Part shown: positions 43,761-61,534 of the stretch, piece by piece
Numbering within the stretch: position 1 is the stretch's first letter
Layout of the letters: every line of letters starts with the position of its first letter
From: Trema orientale
Taxonomy: Eukaryota > Streptophyta > Magnoliopsida > Rosales > Cannabaceae
Reading direction: 5' to 3'
NCBI GenBank assembly: GCA_002914845.1
Contig: JXTC01000499.1
Span: 1 to 64,000, forward strand
DNA: 64,000 nucleotides
Made by a program: the position numbers and the translations under genes
Notes under the pieces: generated by a model
What the model was told of the DNA's origin: nothing
The model's database searches: none
The model's input: only the letters and a program-made list of their open reading frames with translations

Positions 43761-44591
43761 CTAGTGAAAAATAAAAACAAAGAAAAAAATAGTTAGAAAA
43801 GAAAACAGAAAAAGTAAAATAAATGAGAAAAAAAACTAAAAAGAACAATAAACTGAAAAGAAAAATGAAAAAAAGGGAAAAAAATCTAAAAGAAAAAAGG
43901 GACTTGGAGGGGTTTGAACTGCTCACATGAATACTATTAATAGCAATCTAGACTACCAAACTATCTAGTGTAGTAGCATTCAAAGATTTGTCTTTCTCCA
44001 TTTTATTTTATAACTTATACGTTTTTTGAAATTTGTTTTTCAAAAATACCAACCGGATGCGGTATGATATCCTAATTTTTTTAGTTCACCGTATATGTAT
44101 AATTCTTTTATTCTTTTATCGTGCATTGCCTAATTTACACAAAAATGATTGGACTATTTAGCAATGGCTTAAAATAATACCCTTAGAGGGGACTATTTTA
44201 ACCTAGTATACCCTCCATTAATTTGGATTAAAACAGTCCTCATATATGTATTTTGATTTTCCAAAGAAAGTGGGCCTATAGTTTCTTTTCTACTTTTTTT
44301 TTAGTCATTCCCCAAAAAATAATGTGAGTCCTCACAATTTTGCCTATTATTTTACTGTATAATTCAAATAATATGGGCTCTATTAATTTTCTTTATATAT
44401 TACTATTTTATTTAGTCACATTTTTTAGTCCCCTATTGTACTAAATAAGTCATAGTACTAATAGAATCTAATTTAATCCTAAATAATAGTCCAAATCTAA
44501 TTCAAGCATGTCTACCAAACAGGCCATTAGTATCACACACTAGTCAAATGAGGGATCCCCTACTTATTTGGCACATATGATTGGATTGGAC

Positions 44592-44962
44592 TAAAGTTGC
44601 AAATATGGGCCGCCCGGCCCGGTCCGGCCCAGCCATTTCAGACTAAAATAGAAATTCGGGTCAGGCCGACCCAGGCCGATCCTATAGCCTAATGACTAAA
44701 TACCGAGTTGGGCCGAAATTGGGCCAAAATCAAGCCGGCCTGGCATTATTTTGTAAAAATATCATTTTTTAATACTAATTACAAAAAACGACAAAATTTA
44801 AATTAAAAAAAAATTAACTACCGGGCTGGCCTGACTCAGCTCGGTAGGCTCACTACCTCGGCATGTCCCGAGCCTGGGCCGTGAATAGTGTCAGGCTGGG
44901 CCCGGGTCAAATGTGCGGGCCGCGGGCCGACCTGTTTGGCTCGGCCCATATTTGCAGCTCTA
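44592..44962. mobile_element. Small hAT-like MITE, 371 bp
   Basis: The ends TAAAGTTGCAAATATGGGCCG and CGGCCCATATTTGCAGCTCTA are inverted repeats. The subterminal sequence is rich in GGCC, as in the two larger hAT elements of the window. The flanking 8-mers (GATTGGAC and GATTAGTT) match at 5 of 8 positions, so the target duplication has decayed or is absent. Confidence 0.7.
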
Positions 44963-45343
44963 GATTAGTTTGGGTAGTGCTATGTAGTACTATACTGTGT
45001 TTGGTGCAACACTAGACTAAAACAAATATAACAATTTTTCTTAATGTAGTTCTAATTATATTTTATTTATAAATAAATAAATAAATAATTCCAAAAATAG
45101 CAAAGATAAATTTAAATGATGATTATATAAAATAATATGATTTTAATTTATTTATGAAAAATAGGTACATAAAAATAAAATATATTTTTAATAAAAAATG
45201 GAATTTAATTAATATTTATATATATTTATATTAATTAAAAAAATTATTAAAGAAAGAAAGAAAAAAAAACAAAATATGTGGTTGGGCTTGGGACTAAATT
45301 TTTTTTTTATAAAATGGTACCTAGAGGAAGTATCTTAGAAACC

Positions 45344-46707
45344 TGATGAGTGAGTTTTACTCATGAATTGGATACCATTTAAGCTAGACATTTGGTGGAT
45401 TCTTGAATTTTTGTAAATTTTATTTGTGCTTTTAATGTTTTGAGTGTAGGTTAGATAATTTTGATGCACTTGGTGGTATTTGGAATAAAATTGCATGGTT
45501 GTGGCGTGACCAACAGAGGAAGTAAGCGCCTTGGTACTTGTCATTGGCATGAGAGTGCTTAAAAAGTTCAAAAGGAGAAAATATTAAGGAGGAGAAAAAG
45601 TTCCAGAGAAGCTAGCACCCCGATGCCATGTTAGTAGCGCTCCAACACTGGTTCGAGCACAAAAAGGGACTTAGTAGTGAAGGTGGCACCCCAGCATTGT
45701 GTTAGTGGTGCCTCGGTACCGCGTTACGGAAATTCATCATATCTTTTTCTTTGGATACCTTTTGACTTAATTTTTAATATGGCCGCCTCTAAGCTTATGA
45801 ATAGGTCTTTTAGGACTTATTTGGGGACTTTTGAGAGCTTTAGACTACAAGAGAGATAGAGAGAGAGTGTGTTCAAGAGAAGGAGAGAAGCGGCACGAGC
45901 TAGAGATGGGACTGCTACAACTCAAATTCGCTTAGAGTTTTTCTTTCTTTACTCTTTATGTTCACAATTATCATGTTTTCTTTTGCTTTAGCTATATTTT
46001 CTAGGGCTACGATGTAGCGAGATTATAATGTTTAGATCTATTTCAATTTCAATACAAGTTGATGTTTATTTCTATTCTATGCTAATTATTTTAATCTATG
46101 CTTAATGCTTGTAAGAGCTTGATCAACTTTTGCATGAATTAGAGGTTTGATCCAAGATCTTAGAATGGAGGATTGAATTTATCATTGATGAATATACCAT
46201 AAGATTATCATAGGATAGAGATATATATGAAGGTTATGCAGTATTATGAATTTCTTGTACTTAATGAGTTTTGATAGGTTCATAATTTACACAAAGATGT
46301 TGGAACTTGTCTATTAAAATATACTTATTAATTCTTGAAAGAGATTGATAGATAAATTAGAGAAATTCGATGTTAGCATAAGGAATGAACATTAATTAAT
46401 TGGATTGAATAAATTGAGACAGATTAATCTGGGTGAATTGGAAACCCTAGGTCTTTAGCTACTTGATTGTCCTATTTATTATTTTGTTTTGCTTTTCTTT
46501 TTATTTAGTTATTAGATTTATTTTTGTGAAATATTTCCTTTTGATTTGCTTTCAAAGAAAATTAGAGTTAGAATAATTTTGGTACTTAGTAAGCAATTAG
46601 AATAATTTTGGTACTTAGTAAGTACAGTTTTCGTGGGAACGATACTCATACTTACACTTTATTACTTGTTAGCGATACGTGCATTTGTGTTCATTATTTT
46701 CACAACA
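45344..46707. mobile_element. Solo gypsy-type LTR inside the LINE
   Basis: It runs TGATGAGTGAG...TTTTCACAACA with the perfect 5-bp duplication AAACC (45339-45343 and 46708-46712). A GTGGGAACGATACTCATACT segment near its right end (46634-46653) resembles the 3' end of Athila-type Ty3/gypsy LTRs, which suggests + orientation. No internal coding region is present. Confidence 0.75.
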
Positions 46708-47057
46708 AAACCTGATAGGGCAAGAAACCTCTGGTAATTTAATAAAATAAAATAAAAAAGGTATATAATGTTAAGAAAGAAACAATACTTAATAAGGATT
46801 AAGGTAGCAACTGAAAAACAGAAAAAAAAACCCCGAGAAGGAGTCAAATAACTCTGCCCAAACAAAACTATTGTTTTAATCTCTCAACAATGCCTTAGTG
46901 AAAAACTTTTTTGTGTAAAAACCCAAAGGAAAAAATCACAAAAAAGAAAAAGAGCACATTGTATTACAATATGGTCCATTAGGAAAAACAAAAATTACGT
47001 TGTCCAGAAAAGTCTTTATTGATCGCTGCATGGATAAAGATCGGTGTAGTATGTCAC

Positions 47058-47490
47058 TAAGTTGGAGCTTGAATACTCATAGCCTTAGAAGCTAAAATAT
47101 CTGTAACAGAATTTCTTTCACAATAGATGTAGAAAACATGAAAATTCATGTTAGAGAGCAGCCCGATATAATGGATCCATGGTAGCTTTTAACTCCAGGG
47201 AACAGACACAGAACGAGTCCTAAAAGGCGTGATTAGATAAGCCGAGTCGCTCTCGAGTCAAATATTTCTCCACCCAAAATCTCAGGCATAAGAGATTGCA
47301 TGAATAGCAGCTGCCAGCTCTGCCTCAAAAGCATAAGCCTTGCCAATATGAATGGCAAAGTTACCTCTAAAGAAACTCTGGAATGTCCTAAAAACTCCAC
47401 CACAACCTGCCAAGCCTGGATAACCATGAGCAGCACTATCTGTATTGACTTTCAACTAGTCTTGAGGAGGAACATGCCAAGACACATCAA
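47058..47490 (-). pseudogene. LINE ribonuclease H domain remnant
   Basis: Read on the minus strand, one frame gives a domain of about 140 codons of the plant LINE-type RNase H (RVT_3) fold. It shows W-H-V-P-P before the first strand, KVNTD with the first acidic residue, GLAGCGGVFR, FEAELAAAIHA with the catalytic Glu, GWRNI, LESDS with the third acidic residue, and a late VTDILA segment. The frame is interrupted by several in-frame stops, for example after the AISYA segment, so it is not functional. Context (3' tail and target duplication) supports LINE origin over a host RNase H gene. Confidence 0.7.
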
Positions 47491-47648
47491 TGATTTTCTA
47501 TAATCTCAGGGGTTTTAGTTTCACGTGAAGACATTTCAGAATTTCTAACTCATCCACAGAGTTTTTTATGGTATCAGAACCAACAATATTAGATAATTTA
47601 ACCCAGTATCTAGTTTGGATAATTTAGTCTCATGGGAATGGGACTAAA

Positions 47649-47807
47649 AAGGGGCCGGATTCCTTTGTCCAATCTCCCCTTGAGCCTAAATATAGGACTA
47701 GACAAAGGAGTCCAATCTCAAGCCTTAGTCGGGCCCACCAAATAGAGCCTATAGTACAATATACTCTTTTTCGTTGTTTCTCCATTCTACCTAGATGAGC
47801 TAGGGAC
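47649..47807. other. Short region between LINE and SCPL copy 2 promoter
   Basis: It contains partly self-complementary GGATTCCTTTGTCCAATC and GACAAAGGAGTCCAATC, and ends with a CCACCAAATAG word like the ends of the foldback element at 41020. This may be the distal end of a MITE whose other end is near 44990, split by the LINE. Confidence 0.35.
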
Positions 47808-52959
<5,152 letters not shown>

Positions 52960-53075
52960 GAATATCATCGTCTCCCAATACCAGACTTACTAATAATTCT
53001 CTCATTGTCCAGATATTTAGTTGTCACTGACACTCAGCACTACTCTTTTTATAAAAATAATAAGCTCAAGAAAGA

Positions 53076-53103
53076 AATAAAATGAGAAATTACAGAGAAT
53101 AAA
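53076..53103 (+). terminator. Candidate poly(A) signals of SCPL copy 2
   Basis: Two AATAAA hexamers (53076-53081 and 53098-53103) lie 117-144 bases after the stop codon, followed by T-rich sequence. Confidence 0.55.
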
Positions 53104-56100
53104 ATATGCCTTTTTTTTTCCCATAATGTAGCCTTCTATTGTAATTTGCTTAAAATGTACGAACGTTTAGTACAATTATGACATGACGAATCACATGATT
53201 GGAAAAGGAACAAGAAGAATATACTACTGTCTTTATGTGACAAAAATTATAACCACTACTCTCTGCTTCTGGCCGGTGATGCGTTGTACATAGAAAAGAA
53301 AAGCCCGATCAATGCTGGGCTTTTAAAAATGAACGAACTTTTGGAAGTGAAAAAACATACAAAGAAACACATAAACTGGAATATCAATCCAAGGCTCAAA
53401 GCATTACTAAGAAATTGGTACTACTAGTTGAATATCTCCTAACTACTACTAATCTCCAAGATCATATTAAACACTACCTGAGAAGGAAAAGTAAAAGAGG
53501 TAAATATGAAATACCCGATAAGAAACTCAATTAACTTTCTGAATATTATTTTCTTTATAAAAATACATGCACGGTTAGTTATACTAAAAAATATTTATCA
53601 AACTATATGTATAAATCAAATTCGAAAATCATCCACATAAGAATTTATAGTATGAAAATTATCATAATTTGCACACATCATAAATCAGCTTAAGTACTAT
53701 GAGCTCATATTTTCTCATCACGACCCATAGTGACCCGCATTAATGTGTGAACTAAGTACTCTAAACTCGACACTATACATGGCCATGTGTATGGGACCTC
53801 TACGTGGTTTTATTGACTTTGTATCAATAGTGAGGTTATAACTTCTCAAATCCTAGCTAAAGAGTCTCATATAGATTTATGGACTCTGCACCAACAGTAG
53901 GGCCCAACTACTAATTAAATGAATCGTGATGCCTAAGATGACCTCATATGTGTGGTATGTGCATCATAAACTATACTCAAAATAACCATGCAATGTTTGA
54001 CCAATTTAAAACATGCTCTAGTTTTTGTATAAAACCAATTTTGTGTTCTCAAAAAATCGGCAGCATAACGACTGCATTTTGATTAATCCCAAAATTCAAA
54101 CTTACACAAAAATAATATCCAGAACACAAAGTATTTCACAGTATATCAACTAAGTCCGTATTTCCATCAAATAATGATCAACAATATAAATCAACATTTT
54201 CTGAAATATCTTAACATAGTCAAATTTTATATAAAATGGTATAAAAAAAATGATGTAATTGGATCCCTATGTCACTGTAATAGCTACACGAAGCTGTCGA
54301 GTGCTCATAGCGTTAAGTGGCGGCCTATCAGAGGGTCGGGGAGCGATTCCAATCCTCGGTCGCTTATTTTGAAGAGCAATTTTTCCACAGAAACCTTAAA
54401 TGATGATTCCGAGGTAAGAAATGCATTTGGAGCACTGAAAATAGATAAGATAGTTACATAGCTTGTCTAATCTAGTTCCGAAGTGAAACCCAACCCCTAG
54501 CATGAAAACGAGATTATTCTCGAACCTCATTGCCTCGTATTTCGTGCCCAGCTATAAGCATAGTCGTGTTATATATCATACTTCATGTTTTCACAAGTAC
54601 AATCCAAAAACGACTATAAACACTTATTCCGATAATCTGTTTGAAAAATGATCGAACAACATAGAAGCTTCAAAATGGTCAACAACGACAACTTCTCAAT
54701 CGGGTCGAGTTAGGAGACAAGATAGGTACGTTGAAAGGTGACAACGAGACAAATCCAACGAGACTAATCATGACATCCCAGGTGGTCGGACGACGATGCA
54801 GCAGTAGCGAAAAGTTTCACGGCCATTTTGGCATTCTGGGCATCCTCCGGCAAAGATGCTTCAGTGGTGGGAGTTTTCTGGGATGTCGGTTCTAATGACA
54901 GTGGTAGCTTGGTGAGTGGGTGGCCAGAAGGTGGTCAATTGGGCGTGGGAGTGATGGGTATTTGTGGCTAGGTTTTTAAGCGTGAGAAGAAAAAGAGGGA
55001 GAGAGAGAGAGAGGGGGGAGAGTTCCTCTGGGCTTTATTGCCGAGTGGTAGCCCATACTTGGCCATTAGTCCCGAAAATCACCCTTTGGCCCACAAACTA
55101 ACACTTTCTTTTCGCTTAAGTCCCAGATAATTATGAAATGGCCCTAAGTTTCATGAAATTTCTTTATTTAAGCCCAAATTCAACATAACTCAATATTATC
55201 CCATTTTGATTTGAATTTAGGCAAAATTCCATTTTCACCCTCAATGAAACATTGGTTTTCATAAAGACAGTTAGGGTACTATATCAAACCACACACTATA
55301 GATGTTAACTGGCCGTGATGTATTGGCACAGGCATATTTAGTTGTGGTGCATTCGTGCCTCATATCATGCTAGTCAGGATATGATTATTAATCGTATTGT
55401 ATCATGTCTAACCCATTACATACTCGTATCGGTGCCATTCTTGTGCCCATTATCGTGTTATTATCGTATTTTCGTGTCTAATTATTTTTATTTTATATAT
55501 TATGCTATTATCATGTCTTATTGTCCTTGTTTCTTTTGGAAGGTTATATTTACATCCGACATAAAAGCATTCCTAATCTAGGCTAATCCCATTAAAAATT
55601 TGAATAATATCATGTTTAATATTGGCACCCCAAATCATGCCTAAAATAGTCATCCTCTTGTGTATCTCATCAATTTTAGCACCCCAAGTGTTGTTAATGC
55701 ACTTCCTTTTATAAAAGAATAAATAAGAAATTACAAATATACTTTTAATAATAAAAAATTGATTTTAAAAAAAACCTAGTAAAACAATTCTCTTAATTTA
55801 ATTTTTGCTTTCATATATAAAGTGGCGTCTATATTTCCTCTTTGATACAAAATAGAAATAGGCAAGAGAATCTTCAATCAAAAATGATAACCAACTTTTT
55901 CGATTGATTACCAGAAAAAAAATATATGTTTTTCGATTGATTACTAAAAATAAAAATAAAATCCTAAATAAACAAGCGTGGTTTAGCAAGAAAGACGAAG
56001 AACAAAAAACAGTTTGATTTTAAACGTAAGATGCTAGAATTAAATAGTACCTTTTGTTTGGATTTGCGAGATAAGGATTTATAAGATTAATAAAATCTGT

Positions 56101-56130
56101 ATCTTTACACATATAATATGTATATATACT
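53104..56130. other. Unclassified repeats and intergenic sequence
   Basis: No gene is supported. 53690-53990 and 54700-55050 have the look of retroelement LTR or leader sequence (GGTGG-rich tract followed by a (GA)n run near 54989-55016), but I found no ends or target duplication. 55300-55520 contains repeated CGTGCC/CGTGTC words that recall decayed hAT termini. Confidence 0.35.
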
Positions 56131-56354
56131 GGGCACCAATCTAATATGTGTTTTTTTTTTTTTTTTACTTATCTATTGGTATTATTTTATCCAATTAAAA
56201 TTCATCACATACATCTTTTCAGAGTAAAAAGTAAAGAGAGAAAATCATTACATAATGTGCATTTCTTGTTATTATTATTTTTTAACTACTCAAATTATAA
56301 TAGCTGTTAAAAAATACTTATAGATAGGTAAAAGAAAAATACCTATGTGATTAT
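56131..56354. mobile_element. TA-targeted MITE, family C copy 3 (split)
   Basis: It starts GGGCACCAATCTAATATGTG after a TA run and matches family C up to ATACCTATGTGATTAT. There it is interrupted by a copia element. Its last bases seem to resume at 61529 (TGCTCG, then TATATA). Confidence 0.7.
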
Positions 56355-59300
56355 TGTTAACGTGTGAAGTCCATCTTTTGGCTCTTTTGACTAAGCATTT
56401 AATGTTTGAATTGAAGCCAAATAAAGGCCATATACAAACCGTGTAATAAAGCTTATGAGAGCATTAAAAGCTCTGTGCCAACAGAGTACAAACCGTGTAT
56501 CCAATACACGTAAATGATATATGGTAAAATGTGTATAAACTGTGTATGGGCCATGTGATATATATGGAAATAACGTGTAAATAGTTGGTGAAGGGATTGG
56601 TGATCCAAGCCTATAAATAGTGGCCATATTCCTTCATTCTATTCATCCCAGAAAGTGAGAGACACCAAGTATTAAGAAAGAGAGAGTAAAATTGTGAGAT
56701 TTTATTCTTTAAGAGTGAGAGAAAAATACAGTTTTTCTCTAGATGTATTCTGGATTTGGGATATGAGTTGAAAGTTTTGAGTGTAAACACTTGCAAAAGT
56801 TCCTTTTCTCATAATAGTGAAAATTTACAGCAGCTCCGTGGACGTAGCCAAAGTGGTGAACTATGCTAATTTTGTGTGTTTTGTTTATTTTATTTCAGCA
56901 TTATTTTTTACATTTATTTTATCACTTCCACTATTATGTGTTTATTAGGGAGGTTATTCGCTAACAACTGGTATTAGAGAAAGGTTTGATTTTAGTGGAA
57001 GCGATGGCTGGAAGTGAAGGATCAGGACCCAGAATTGACAAGTTCGACAGTACAGACTTCTCATACTGGAGATTGCAGATCAATAATTATCTGCATAGTA
57101 AAAAGTTACATCAGCCTCTATCAGGGAAGAAACCCGAGAAGATGGAGAATGGCGACTAGAAACTCCTTGATCGACAGGTGTTAGGCGTAATTCGATTAAC
57201 ACTAACAAAGAACATTGCTCATAATGTGGTAGAGGCAAAACCACAGTAGAAATGATGAGCATTTTTTCAGACATGTATGAGAAGCCGTCGGCAAATAATG
57301 AGGTACATTTGATGAAGAAGTTGTTTTACTTAAAGATGGGAGAAGGTGCTTCAGTTGCAACTCATATCAATAAGTTCAACACGATCGTTTCTTAGTTGAC
57401 GTCCGTTAATATTAATTTCGACGATCAAGTTCGTGGTCTAATTCTTCTAGCATCTCTACCAACCAGCTGGGAACCAATGAGGGCTGCGGTTAGCAATTCT
57501 GTAGGCAAAGGAAAGCTGCAATTCAATGATGTTAAAGACCGAATTTTGGGAGAAGAAGTTTGCAGAATTGATTCGGGTGAAGGCGCATTATCGAGTTCTG
57601 CCCTAAATTTCGAGAATAGGGGCAGAAGCAGGGAGATGAATTTTAATCGGGGTCATGGCAGATCCAAGTCAAAGAATGGCAGAGACAAGTCCAGATCCAG
57701 AAGAAGATCAGAATGCTAGAATTATGGCAAGACTGGCCACATAAAAAAGAATTGCAGAGCACCAAAGAAAGACGACAGCAGAAACGATGCGAATGCCGTG
57801 ACTGATAAAGTACAAGATGCTTTACTATTATCTGTAGATAATCTAATTGACTCTTGGGTCTTAGACTCTGGAGCTTCGTTTCATACCACTGTACACCGTG
57901 ATGTATTGGAGAATTATGTCACTGGTAATTATGGAAAGGTTTATCTAGCCGGTGGGAAACCTTTAGATATTATTGGTATGGGTGATATCCATCTGAAGAT
58001 ATCAAACGGATCGGTGTGAAAAATCCAGAAAGTAAGGCATGTACCTAGATTGATGCGGAACCTTACATCGGTAGGACAACTTGACAAGGAAGGACACAAT
58101 GTGACCTTTACTAGTGGCTCATGAAAGGTTAGCAAAGGAGCCATGGTTGTTACTCAAGGAAACAAAACTGAAACTCTCTACATAACTTTCAGTTATAGAG
58201 ATACTTTGGCGACCATCGACGCTGAAGTTAATTCAAGTCTATGGCATTATAGACTTGGGCACATGAGGGAGAAGGGAATGAAGGTGCTGCTATCAAAAGG
58301 AAAGCTACCAGAGCTAAAGTCAGTTGAGCATAGCCTGTGCGAAAGTTGTATCTTTGGAAAGCAGAAGAGGGTGAGTTTTTCGAAAGGCGAAAGAGAATCG
58401 AGAGCAGCAAAATTGGAGCTGATTCAAACAGACGTGTGGGGCCATCTCTTGTGACATCCCTTGGAGGCTCAAGATATTATGTAACATTTATTGACGATTC
58501 GAGCAGAAAGGTATAAGTTTATTTTCTGAAAAATAAATCTGATGTTTACGATACCTTTAAGAAATGGAAATCTATGGTTGAGAATGAGACTAACTTAAAA
58601 GTGAAATACTTGCGGTCTGATAATGGGGGAGAATATGATGATGATGATGATTTTCAAAAGGTATTGTGCCAATAATGGGATCAAGTTTGAGAAAACCATT
58701 CCAGGGAAATCTCAACAGAATGGTGTTGCTGAAAGAATGACCAGAACCCTGAATGAACGTGCAAGGAGCATGAGGTTGCACGCAGGGTTGCCAAAAATAT
58801 TTTGGGCCAATGCAGTTAATACCGCTGTATATCTTATCAATAGAGGACTATCAGTATCATTGGACTGTAGAATACCAGAGGAGGTATGGAGCGATAAAGA
58901 GGTAAACTTTTCTTTCTTGAAAGTATTTGGTTATTTATCTTATGTTCATATAGACCCTGCCAATAGAGATAAACTTGATCTCAAGTCTAAAAAATATTTC
59001 TTTATTGGTTATGGTGATACTGAGTTTGGTTATCATTTCTGGGATGATCAAAATCGAAAAATCATCAGAAGAAGAGATGTCATATTCAATGAAGAGGTAA
59101 TATACAAGGATAGATTGGGCACTAGAGCTGATAGTGTATGTCCTGAAGTAAAAAAGACTGGGGTAATACCATTAAATAAGATCCCAACAGATGAAATGAA
59201 GATTAATGATGGTGAAAAAGATCAAGAAGCTGTAGCACCAGTAGACCCACAGACCCCAGTAGGTGAACTCAGAAGATATTCTAGAACAATTCCACCTCCT

Positions 59301-61523
59301 CAGAGATATTCTCCAGCACTGGATTACATTCTGTTGATTGATAAAGGCAAGCCAGAGACTTATGAAGAAGCAGTACAAAATGATGAGTCAACCAAGTGGG
59401 AGTTAGCCATGAAAGATGAGATGGAGTCACTGGCGTCTAATCAGATATGGGAACTTGCTGAACTACCAGAAAGAAATAATGCATTACACAACAAGTGGGT
59501 ATACCGAATAAAAGAAGAACATAATGGTAGTAAACGGTATAAGGCAAGGCTTGTTGTCAAAGGCTTTCAACAGAATAAAGGCATCGATTACACCGAGATT
59601 TTTTGTTTAGTGATCAAATTGACAACTATCAGAATAGTACTTAGGTTGATGGCTAAAGAAGACTTGTATCTAGAACAATTAGATGTCAAGACGGCATTTC
59701 TTCATGGTGATCTGCAGGAAGAAATTTACATGAAGCAGCCACAAGGTTTTGAAGTACAAGGGAAGGAAAGAATGGTGTGCAAACTTCAAAAGAGCCTGTA
59801 TGGCCTAAAACAGGCTCCAAGACAGTGGTATAAGAAGTTCGATGCATTTATGAGTAACAATGGTTATTTGCGGTGCAAGGCAGATCAGTGCTGTTATGTG
59901 AAGAGGTTTGACAATTCTTATATTATTCTACCTCTGTATGTAGATAATATATTGATTGCTAGAGCTAATATGGAGGAAATTGATAAGCTCTAAAAAAGAA
60001 TTGTCAATAGAGTTTTCTATGAAGGATTTGGGAGCTGCAAAGAAAATCCTTGGGATGAGGATTTCTAGAGCAAATGGAGTTTTGAAGCTATCTCAAGAGG
60101 AGTATGTGAAAAAGGTGCTTAACGGATTCAAAATGGATGGTGCAAAGCCTGTAAGTACTCATTTGGCTAGTCACTTCAAACTAACTAAGGAGCAGTCACC
60201 CTCAACAGAGCAGGAGCGAGCTCACATGACCAAGGTACCTTATTCTTCTACTATTAGTAGTCTTATATATGCCATAATGTGCACCAGACCAGATATAGTA
60301 CCTGCCGTGGGAGTTGTGAGCCGATACATGAGCAATCTAGGAAAACAGTACTGGGAAGTGATGAAGTAGATTCTTAGGTACTTGAGAGGTAACCGTAACA
60401 TGGTCCTGTGTTTCAGAAAATAAAATTTGGGTTTACAAGGTTATGTGGATGCTGATATGGCTGGTGATGTAGACAGCAGAAAGAGTACTACTGGATATGT
60501 ATTCACATTTGGTGGTACGGCGATCAGCTGGGTATCAAAGCTACAAAAGATTGTCACTCTATCCACTACTGAAGCAGAGTACGTTGCTTTAACAGAAGCA
60601 AGCAAGGAGTTAATATGGTTGCAGAGTTTCCTACATGAACTAGGTCAGAATTATGGGAAGAGCACTTTGCATTGTGATAGTCAAAGTGCTATTCATTTAA
60701 CAAAGAACCCTATTTATCATACTCGGACAAAGCATATACAGGTTCGGTACCATTTTATACGCTCAGCTTTAGAAGATGGAGTTATAGCTCTTAAGAAGAT
60801 TCATGGTAGTCATAATCCTGCTGATATGTTAATGAAGACAGTAACCATTGACAAACTGAAGCTGTGTTCGACTTTAGTGGCTTTCAAGAATAACGATAAA
60901 AAGATGAGTTGCTGCATTGATCGAGTGTGAAGACATGATTGAAATTAAGTCTTCAAGTGGGAGATTGTTGACGTGTAAAGTCCATCTTTTGGCTCTTTTG
61001 ACCAAGCATTTAAAGCTTGAATTGAAGCCAAATAAAGGCCATATACTGTGCCAATAGAGTACAAATCGTGTATTCAACACACGTAAATGATATATGGCAA
61101 AATATGTATAAACCGTGTATGGGCCGTCTGATATATATGGAAATAATGTGTAAATAGTTGGTGAAGGGGTTGGTGATCCAAGCCTATAAATAGTGGCCAT
61201 ATTCCTTCATTCTATTCATCCTAGAAAGTGAGAGACACCAAGTGTTAAGAAAGAGAGAGTAAAATTGTGAGATTTTATTCTTTAAGAATGAGAAAAAAAT
61301 ACATTTCGGGGTCGAGGGTGTGAGTTGAGAGTGTTGAGTGTAAACACTTGTAAAGGTTCATTTTCTTCCAATAGTGAAAATCTGCAACAGCTCCGTAGAC
61401 GTAGCCAAATTGGTAAACCACGCTAATTTTGTGTGTCTTTTTTATTTTATTTTGGTATTATTTTTCACATTTATTTTATTACTTCTACTATTGTGTATTT
61501 ATTAGGGAAGTTATTCCCTAACA
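56355..61523 (+). mobile_element. Ty1/copia element with both LTRs (TNT1/Tork-like), broken
   Basis: The 5' LTR is 56355-56966 and the 3' LTR is 60966-61523, both TGTT...AACA, flanked by the perfect 5-bp duplication ATTAT (56350-56354 and 61524-61528). A primer-binding-like CTGGTATTAGAG follows the 5' LTR, and a polypurine AAGTGGGAGA precedes the 3' LTR. Domains in order: gag about 57004-57720 with a zinc knuckle to about 57760, protease about 57850-58100, integrase about 58200-58950, reverse transcriptase about 59360-60000, RNase H about 60420-60850. Gag and integrase recall TNT1-type (Tork) copia. It is broken several times. The LTRs differ at several percent of sites and by one ~50-bp indel, so it is moderately old. 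Confidence 0.9.
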
Positions 61524-61534
61524 ATTATTGCTCG

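Larger units (their letters stand above)
41020..44526. mobile_element. Large foldback element, possibly PIF/Harbinger-derived
   Basis: The ends ATCCCTTGTTTGGTA and TACCAAACAGGCCA are inverted and flanked by TTA on both sides (41017-41019 and 44527-44529), which fits a 3-bp Harbinger-type target. Imperfect complementarity continues inward: ATATACGGTGTACC at 41152 faces AGTTCACCGTATATG at 44080, and GTTCAAACCACTCCAAG at 42450 faces GGAGGGGTTTGAACTGC at 43907. The interior is dense in GTTAC/GTAAC words and homopurine or homopyrimidine tracts, and no transposase is present. The superfamily call rests on the TTA flank and end sequence only. Confidence 0.5.
45299..47638 (-). mobile_element. 5'-truncated LINE with nested gypsy LTR
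   Basis: In minus orientation a ribonuclease H-like remnant (47490-47058) is followed by a 3' untranslated region and ends in a poly(A) tail (T run 45299-45308). The 10-bp repeat TGGGACTAAA flanks the whole (45289-45298 and 47639-47648), as expected for LINE target duplication. An LTR (45344-46707) interrupts the 3' part close to the tail. Without it the LINE copy is only about 1 kb, so it is strongly 5'-truncated. Confidence 0.75.

Noticed and set aside
47233-47436. Minus-strand open frame of 67 codons as a gene
   Set aside because: The RNase H domain lies in another minus-strand frame here; this open frame is its shadow.
53690-55050. A full LTR retrotransposon between SCPL copies 2 and 3
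   Set aside because: The texture is LTR-like, but no terminal repeats, target duplication or coding domain could be found.
55300-55520. Decayed hAT MITE with CGTGCC/CGTGTC words
   Set aside because: It resembles hAT subterminal sequence, but inverted ends and an 8-bp duplication could not be located.
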